Assembly: GCA_022496205.1 (NCBI GenBank) | Contig: WTXD01000045.1 | Span: 146,408-210,407, forward strand | Source: Gloeopeniophorella convolvens | Taxonomy: Eukaryota > Basidiomycota > Agaricomycetes > Russulales | DNA: 64,000 nucleotides | Direction: 5' to 3' | Shown here: positions 57,273 through 64,000 of the stretch, in pieces | Layout: each line of letters starts with the position of its first letter | Numbering within the stretch: position 1 is the stretch's first letter | Position numbers and translations under genes: made by a program | The notes under the pieces: generated by a model | Seen by the model: the letters and a program-made list of their open reading frames with translations, nothing else | What the model was told of the DNA's origin: nothing | Database searches by the model: none

Positions 57273-59202
57273 TTATGAAGAAAAGGAAACAAGAGCGCGC
57301 ATCCCTCGCGTCACCATCGATCCCAGGCGAGTAGCAAGGTTTCCGCGGGTTCCGGCCCCGAGTCGGCCACCTTCCGCGGCCACCAACATCTCGCGCAGGA
57401 GTCGTCTCCTCTTCAACCACACTCGCGACGTCTTGCGCAGCTGCATGAGCGTGGGTTCAAATGGCGCAGAGTCGAGCGCGTCCAGCACTACCTTCCACGA
57501 CGCGACGTGTTCGAGCAGCGTGCCCAGCGTATTGTCGATCTTGCAGAGCAGCGCCAAAGACTGCGCATGAATAGAAGCGAATTTTCGCGTCTTTGCGCGG
57601 TCGTGCATTGAGTACCGGGCATCTTCTGCTCGTAAGTGAGATGTATCAAATTTTGAGCCGAGATATTCGAAGTCTTCCTGGAGGTCTTGGAAAGTCTTTG
57701 CGCGAGGCACTGGGGCGAGTAATACGGTCGGTGGGCCGTAGGTTGCTACTATCTTCTCGGCGTAGGCGGAGCATTCCCGGAGGAAATCCAAGCACGAGTC
57801 GGCGTGCCTCACGAACTCAAAATGTGCCCGGACGATCAGGGGCTGCTGGGCTGGCTTGATGAGCGTAGCAGACGCGCTCGCGTTCACGCGTTGCAGCGCG
57901 CTGCGCATCCCGCGCAAAGCGGGTGACAGGGACATTGCAATCGCACCCACGTCGGTCGCCTGCATTGGTTCGGCACGGTCACGCTGTGCAGGAGACGTGG
58001 ACGAGGCAGTGGAAGCGGTGGGAGCACCGCTGGCTCTATCAAGCGGCAGACGCCCCTGAAGACTGTCGTCAGCCTGAGATGGCGTATTCTAATGACAGTT
58101 AGGAGCTGGGACAACGGGTCCGAGTGCGGGAGTCGTACCGTCCACGATGCAATAGTCTGCTCGAGGCTGGTTCGGAAAGCCTGCCAACGCCGTAGATACT
58201 CCTCGTCCACACGCCGGCAATCTTGAAGCGCCTTGGATACTCGGCGCACTTCCTCGACCCAGAACTTATCCATCTCAACGAAGCAGCGCCGGATCTCGTC
58301 GAGGACGCAGTCTACCTCGTCGAACAGGTCAGCGTCCTTTGGGAGCGGCTCCGCAAGAGCTATGACATGCCCAGACTCAGTGCTTTGCTTCCCCGCGAGT
58401 CAGGCGAGTCCTCACCTTTCGTTCGGATCTCCATCACCGCCTTCACCATCCTGCTTTCGTACGCGGTTCGTAGTGTCACCACCTTCCCTCGCAGCTCCGT
58501 CGCCTTATCCAGCCGCTCCTCCAGTACATCCAGGAATGCTCTTTGCTGCTCTATCGCGCCGGAGATATCGTCCAGGTATCTGCTGGCATACTCCTCGGTG
58601 AGCTTCAGAAATTCAGTGTAGCGCTTCTGCTGTGTGTCGAAGCTCGCCCGCAGTGCATCGACCTGTTCGTCTAGCTGGCGCCTGTGATGGGGTTGTGCAT
58701 TGGACGCGAGATCGTGGAGACGGTCAATGAGAAGGGACAGCCGGGCCATATTCCGGAGCCAAGAAGATAACGTTGAGTCGAGGTGCTTGGGAACTTTCTT
58801 AGAAGTGCGTTGCAGAGAATCAGGGTACGAGGTCGATGGTGCCTTGGACGGCGTAGTACTTTCTGGTGGACCTTCGACGTCGTCCCGGGGATCACCGCTG
58901 CCTGGGAGATCATTCTTGAGTAATGTCCCATGCTACAGGAGAAACCCAATTGAGTCGACCAAAGCAAGCGGGGCTAAGCATTCGGATGATGCGTGACGTA
59001 CCTCCTCGCCAGGCGACTTGCCGCCGTTCGATTTCATGCCACGCGGATGGCCTACAAACATCTGTTTCAGGGCCTGTAGAGATATCTGTTGCTGCGCCGA
59101 CGGTGGTTCGGACCCCGGGTGCGGATACACAGTGGATCTCGAGGGGTCTGCAGCGACATTGGACCGCTGGGCGGGATGCCCTATCTGCGCCGCGTGGTAC
59201 AT
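57273..59202 (-). CDS. Homeodomain-linked helical family, copy B (no homeodomain)
   Basis: Exons 59002-59202, 58416-58932, 58139-58359 and 57273-58088 (minus strand) total 1755 nt and give 584 aa, fully open. The N-terminal 67 residues begin MYHAAQIGHPAQRSNVAADP and contain QALKQMFVGHPRG; no WFQNRR-type helix occurs here or in other frames. From residue 68 the protein is homologous to copy A: TSKKVPKHLDSTLSSWLRNM, DTQQKRYTEFLKLTEEYA, EMDKFWVEEVRRVSKALQDC and the 270-codon last exon (SWKVVLDALDSAPFEPTLMQ). The region is long, amphipathic and Leu-rich, suggesting helical bundles or dimerisation. Further 5' exons are possible, since sequence to 60181 resembles the 5' part of copy A. Confidence 0.68.
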
Positions 59203-59518
59203 AACGTTTGGTTTTTGAAAGGATCAGATCAAGAACGCAGCAGTTGGAGTCAATTGCCGACCTTTTCCTCCACGTCCAGTTGGGCGGTCCTCTCCGAGTC
59301 CCCAGCTGGTTCTTCGGGGACTAGTGTATCGAGCGTCGCACGCACCCTGTCTTGGCGCGGGCACGCAGGCCAGTAGCACGGCGATGTCTCGGAGCAGCTG
59401 GGTGAGTAGCACTGCATCAGCACCGCGGGCAAGCCCGTCGGGAGCTCCTCGCGATGCAGCGCTGCACTGGACGCCGTGTTCGAAAAGGACGGCGGGTGCA
59501 CCGGCCGTATCATCTCCC

Positions 59519-59582
59519 CCTGTACCTGTACCTGTACCTGCACCTGCACCTGCAACCGCGCCTGCGCCCGCACCCGCGCCTT
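59519..59582. repeat. Imperfect 6-bp repeat (CTGTAC/CTGCAC)n
   Basis: About ten hexamers in a row; the minus strand could encode alternating Gln-Val. It lies in the 5' part of unit 1, upstream of the copy B start, and has no counterpart in unit 2. Confidence 0.8.
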
Positions 59583-60717
59583 CTGATCTTGCCGTAGCGC
59601 CCGCTCCTCCTTCTGCCCCCCTGTCTGCTCCCAAGGCTGCGCCCGCGCCGCCAGCTCCCCGCCGATAACGGTGGCGGAGCGCCGTCGCGTCGCGGCCCTC
59701 GCGTAGCCCCTCCAGCTCTGCGCCTCGTGCACAGGCGGCGGTGCCGCGACGGCCACCTCCTGTGTCCTAGCGACCACATCTGGATGCATCTTGTCTCTGC
59801 TTGGGTCGGGCGCAAGTCCGCCGGACAAGCCTACGTGCGTTGAGGATGAGCTGGGCCCACCGGGATCCCCACGAGCGGTGGCGTCGCCAGAGGATTCACC
59901 AGCTAGATTGGGATCCGCGTACATCCCGCGCGCACCAATCGCCGCGCCTGTACCCATAGACGACTCCGGGGCTGGCATGAAAATGGGGTCTGGGATGTTG
60001 TGGCGAAGGTCATCGGCGGGGCGGCTGCAAACCACGGCCCTGCCGTAAGTTTGAGCCTGACGCGTCGTGGTATGTTGCTCTGCAGCGGGCAGCACTTGGA
60101 AGCGTTCCCCTGTATCATCCCCATATAGGTAGTGAGCGCATACGAGGGCTGTGCATGCTTCCCGTGATACGCACCGTCCATGTTGGAGAGGCGAGAAAGG
60201 CGCTATGTGTTGAAGAGATCGGATGGTGCTGGGGGTAGTATCCGCACGACGTTGGGGGGAAGATGAGTGGATGGTTGTTCAAATGATGGAGATAGTGACG
60301 AGGCAGTAGCACGCGTACGGTTCGAGGTGGTGACATGCACAGGTCCGCACTGCAAAAAGAGAACGAACTTGAGAATCCCGCGGCGACCGGCTAGGGCTGC
60401 AGTGGATGTTCACACGGCGAGGGATGGACATACCAGTAAGTACCTGCCACCCTCAGGCTCGCTGGAATGTCGATGCACCAGGCGCGCCCGGGAGGCTCGC
60501 ACTTCAATACCTTCCCTCTTAAACTCTATACATTGCTCTCAAATCCGAGCAGAGATCATTTTAGACCTCTGAAAAGACATACACAACGCATTATGGTTGA
60601 TGAATCCACCTCAAAAACAGGACACTCAAATGGTACACAAAGATGAAGTGGTATACGAGAATCGAAAACGATGCTATACGTATTGTATCGGGTATATTCA
60701 CGCACATCACAAACCTA

Positions 60718-62834
60718 TCAAGAGAAGGAAACAAGAGCGCGCATCCCTCGCGTCACCATCGATCCCAGGCGAGTCGCGACGTTTCCACGGGTTCTCACCT
60801 CGAATTGGCCACCCTCCGCAGCCACCAACATCTCGCGCAAGAATTTCCTCCTCTTCAGCCACACCCGGGACGTCTTGCGCAGCTGCAGGAGCGTGGGCTC
60901 AAATGGCGCCGGGTCGAGGGCGTCCAGTACTGCCATCCACGACGCGACGTGTTTGAGCAGCGCGCCTAGCCTGTTGTCCATCTTGCAGAGCAATGCCAAA
61001 GACTGCGCATAGACAGAGGCAAAATTGCGCGTCTCGGAGTGGTCGTGCATCGCGTGCCGGCCGCTCTCTGCTCGCCATTGGGGTGTATCGAGCTCCGAGC
61101 TGAGATGTTCAAAGTTTTCCCGAATATCTTGGAAAGTCTTTGCGCGAGGCACTGGGGCGAGAGACACAACCGGCAGGGCGCCTGCTAATGCCATCTTCTC
61201 TGCGTATGCAACGCAGCGCCGGAGGAAACCCAAGCAAGAGTCAGCATGCCTCGCTAACTCTGCTCGTGCGCGGTAGATCAGAGACTGCTGGGCCGACTTG
61301 AGGAGCGTGGCAGACGCGCTCGCGCCCACGCATTGCAGCGCGCAGCGCATCGTACCCAGGGCGGGTGACAGGGACATTGCTATCGCACCCACGTCGGTCA
61401 TCTGCATATCTTCAGCACGGCCACACAGTGCAGGAGACGTAGACGAACCGTGGGAGCAGTGGGGGCGCCGCTGGCTTTATCAGGTGGCAGACGCCACTGA
61501 AGGCTATCGTCGCCCTTAGATGGCGTATTCTAATGACAGTTAAGAGCCGGAATGATGGGTGCGAGTGCAGAAGCTGTACCGTCCAAGATGCGATGGTCTG
61601 CTCGAGGCTGGCTCGGAAAGCTTTCCAACGCCCAAGACCCTCCTCATCCACACGCCGGCAGTCTTGAAGCGCCTTGGACACCCGGCGCACTTCGTCGACC
61701 CAAAACCTGTCCATCTCAACGAAGCAGCGCCGAATGGCGACGAGCACGCGGTCCACCTCTTCAAGTAGGTCGACGTCCTGTGGGAGCGGCTCGGAAAGAG
61801 CTGTGACATGCTCAAGCTCAGTGCCCCGCTTGCGCGTGTCACGAAGACGAGCCCCTACCTTTGGTCCGGATGTCCTTCACCGCCTTCACCGTCCCGCCTT
61901 CATATGCAGTCCGCAGTGCGACCGCCTGCCCCCGCAGCTCCTTCGCCATGTCCAGCCGCTCCTCCAACGCGTCCAGGAATGAACTCTGTTGCAGGATCGT
62001 CGCGGAGATGTCGAGCAGGTACCTGCTGGCGTACTCCTCGGTAAGCTTCAGAAAATCGGTGTAACGCTTCTGCTGTGTGTCGAAGCTCGCCCGCAGTGCA
62101 TCGACCTGTTCGCCTAGCTGGCGCCTATACTGTGGTTGTGCACTGGACGCGAGATCGTGGAGACGGTCAATGAGACGGGATAGCCGGGCCATATTCCTGA
62201 GCCAAGAAGACAGCGTTGAGTCTAGGTGCCTGGGAGCTTTCTTGGATGTGCGCTGCGGAGGTTCGAGGTTCGAGTCCGGTGGGACCTCGGACGGCGTACT
62301 GTTTCCTCGCGGACCTTCGACGAGGTCGAGCTTGGTGATGGGGGACGCGCTGGACGAGGACGGGTGCGAGGAGTCGATGACGCTGTCGGGGGTAGCGTCA
62401 GAGGGGGTGGCGGCGGACGCGGGGGCGCTAGGCGCCTGCGAGGCAGAGCACGACGAGAGGTCGGCTCTGGCATTGAACTTTTTCTCCTTGGCGCGCCTGT
62501 TCTGGAACCAGACTGGGAGCGGCGCGGCGATGAGCTGGGCGGGCCTCGAACGTCGAGGAAATATTGCACATACCTGGATCTCCCTGGGAGACAGCCCGAG
62601 CTCCTTTGCGAGCTCTTGGCGCCTGGGCGCGTGGGGCTTCCTCTCTGTGACAAAGACGCCCTCAAGGATATTGAGCTGGGCGCGGGTGGTGCGCCTGCGA
62701 GGCTTGATGTTGGGGACGTAGGTGAAGAACATCTCTCTGGGGAAGTCTGAGGGGTCGACGGCGGCCAAGGGAGCGAGCCGCTCTAGATCTAGTGGCTGAT
62801 ATCTGGAGGCAGCATTCAGCGCTCTGACACCCAA
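60718..62834 (-). CDS. Homeodomain protein, copy A (damaged)
   Basis: From ATG 62834 the frame has FFTYVPNIKPRRRTTRAQL, KELGLSPREIQ and, 20 codons later, VWFQNRRAKEKK: a classical 60-residue homeodomain (about residues 45-125) with the DNA-contacting WFQNR. The 60 nt between Q46 and V47 of the domain sit where a common homeobox intron lies, start GTATGT, but end CCCA/GTC, so splicing at the AG loses a base. Exons 61859-62834, 61580-61800 and from 61529 match copy B. A -1 indel in the last exon leads to TGA at 61400-61398, giving 442 aa; the 229-codon remainder (60718-61407) is intact but out of frame. The upstream frame 62968-63384 probably held more 5' exons and also shows an indel against copy B. 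It is not an HD1/HD2 mating pair by sequence or layout. Confidence 0.65.
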
Positions 62835-62967
62835 GTTGGGGGCCCGACCTGAACAGACTCACGAATCCGCCCGCGCTGAGAGCGGAACAGCGTCGCCAAG
62901 GTCCTCGGCACCGGTGATAACGTGGTCGTCGTCGGGGCCACCGCTGCGGCCAGAGAATCCGCACCTG

Positions 62968-63384
62968 TCAGGCTCCTGCAGCAACGTCAGGCGCCGGTTG
63001 CATGTCCACCGAGCAAGCCCACGCACGCTGAGGATGAACCGGGCTCAGGGTCCCCACCAGCAGTGATATCGCTGGAGGAGTCGCCATCCGGATGCGACCC
63101 GCGTACACTCCGTGCGCATCGATCGCCGCGCTTGCACCCATCGAAGACTCCGGGACTGGCACGAAATTTGGGTCTGGGATGCTGTGGCGAAGATCGTCGG
63201 CAGGGCGGCAGTAAACCACATGGGACCCGCCCCTTCGTCGGCCCTCATAAGTCCCAACAGGCGGACGCTTCGTGGCATCTTGTTCTGCACCGGACGGCAC
63301 TTCGAAGTATCCCCCTATATCGCCTAAATAGATAATGAGTGCATACGAAGGCTGTGCATGCTCTCCGTGACACGCACCGTCCAT
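62968..63384 (-). other. 5' coding-like region of copy A
   Basis: Open frame MDGACHGEHAQPSYAL... with CRPADDLRHSIPDP and PESSMG blocks that recur at 60181-59900 in unit 1. Comparison shows a 2-nt length difference near the YLGD block and a 1-nt difference after GVYAG, so at least one copy is out of frame. A 5' exon of the homeodomain gene or a decayed one; the junction to 62834 was not resolved. Confidence 0.4.
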
Positions 63385-64000
63385 GTTGAAGAGATGAGGA
63401 AGGTGCTATGAGTTGAAGAGACCGGGTGATGCTGCGGGTAATATCCACACGACGTCAGGGTAAAAACTAGGATGGTTGTTCAGCTGATATAGACAGCGAC
63501 GAGCCAGATAGTAATGTTCAAGGCGGTGACCTGTCACAGGCCTGTGCAACACGTTGCAGCAACGTTGAAGGCTGTTGTGACAGGCTCCAGAAGAGAATGA
63601 ACTTGGGAATTCCGCGGCAACCGGCGAGAGCTGCTACAGAAGGATGTTCATACGACGAGACGCCACGGCGCCGTGGCACAGCAGCAGGCCTGTCCAGCCA
63701 GAATATACTAATACCTGCCCTCAGGCTCGCTGAAATGTCGATGCGCATGTCACCTCACGAAAATCTGAACTGAGTACGATTGGCCAGCGCTGGCTAGTGT
63801 AACAAAAAGACAGCAGATTTCGGAGCGGCGAGACCAACTCGGCGGGTGAAGATTCGTCGAGATGAAGGGTTGACGTGCACAGGTTTGACCTGGCGCTGTC
63901 GGCGGAAATGTAGTACACCAAGCTGTCGGACAACATGCGCACGGACCAACAGCCGCAGATAAAAAGTGCGACATATGATTACGTGAGCAAAATCGTTTGG
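63385..64000. other. Upstream flank of copy A
   Basis: Matches the upstream flank of unit 1 (60182-60490) to about 63750. Beyond that no gene is seen to the window end. Confidence 0.5.

Larger units (their letters stand above)
57085..63760. repeat. Direct tandem duplication, two units of about 3.4 kb
   Basis: Unit 1 (about 57085-60490) and unit 2 (about 60510-63760) align along most of their length in the same orientation, including 3' flanks, all exons of the helical region, and 5' flanks (GCATACGA-GGCTGTGCATGC, and CCCTCAGGCTCGCTG-AATGTCGATGC at both right borders). The segment carrying the homeodomain in unit 2 has no counterpart in unit 1. Confidence 0.85.

Noticed and set aside
57273..63384. 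HD mating-type (matA) locus
   Set aside because: Only one homeodomain, of the classical type; no divergent HD1/HD2 pair, no mitochondrial intermediate peptidase or beta-fg neighbour, and the conserved region follows the homeodomain rather than preceding it.

Overview
The window comes from the nuclear genome of a filamentous basidiomycete, most likely an Agaricomycete. Genes are dense and full of 45-70 nt GT-AG introns, coding regions are GC-rich, and lineage-typical families are present: DUF6535 membrane protein, F-box-like/LRR proteins, a trypsin-like protein of the GDSGS type, a Ser/Thr-rich single-pass membrane protein and fungal 7-TM proteins. Species is not identifiable from the sequence alone.

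Layout. 0-3.9 kb is a graveyard: a truncated copy of the 8-amino-7-oxononanoate synthase (BioF) gene at the left edge, a homeodomain-family pseudogene, and a broken coiled-coil gene. 3.9-21.5 kb is a conserved block: POP5, BioF, an acidic-tail protein, a mitochondrial PDK-type kinase, a broken trypsin-like gene, COA6 and a TBC RabGAP head to head, and a DUF262 protein with a 7-nt microexon. 22-43 kb is an accessory, lower-GC block: 7-TM protein, single-pass membrane protein, a small Cys-rich gene, RIX7 (the one conserved gene here), two paralogous F-box proteins and a frameshifted DUF6535 gene. 44-56.8 kb holds tRNA-Glu(CTC), POP4, a frameshifted rhodopsin-like 7-TM gene, a small cupin-like protein and ATP20, separated by long empty stretches. 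57.1-63.8 kb is a direct tandem duplication of about 3.4 kb carrying two members of the homeodomain-linked family.

The most interesting structure is this three-member family. The right copy (A) has a classical homeodomain followed by a long helical region, but its homeobox intron lacks a usable acceptor and its last exon carries a -1 frameshift. The middle copy (B) is open throughout but has no homeodomain. The distant third copy (C, left end) is N-terminally truncated and carries two in-frame stops. Every break I found is in an accessory or duplicated gene; all the conserved genes checked codon by codon (POP5, BioF, PDK, COA6, RabGAP, DUF262, POP4, ATP20) read cleanly once spliced. This argues for real decay rather than random sequencing error. 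Functionally, POP5 and POP4 are both protein subunits of RNase P/MRP; PDK, COA6, ATP20 and perhaps BioF are mitochondrial; RIX7 acts in ribosome maturation. No operon-like logic is expected or seen.
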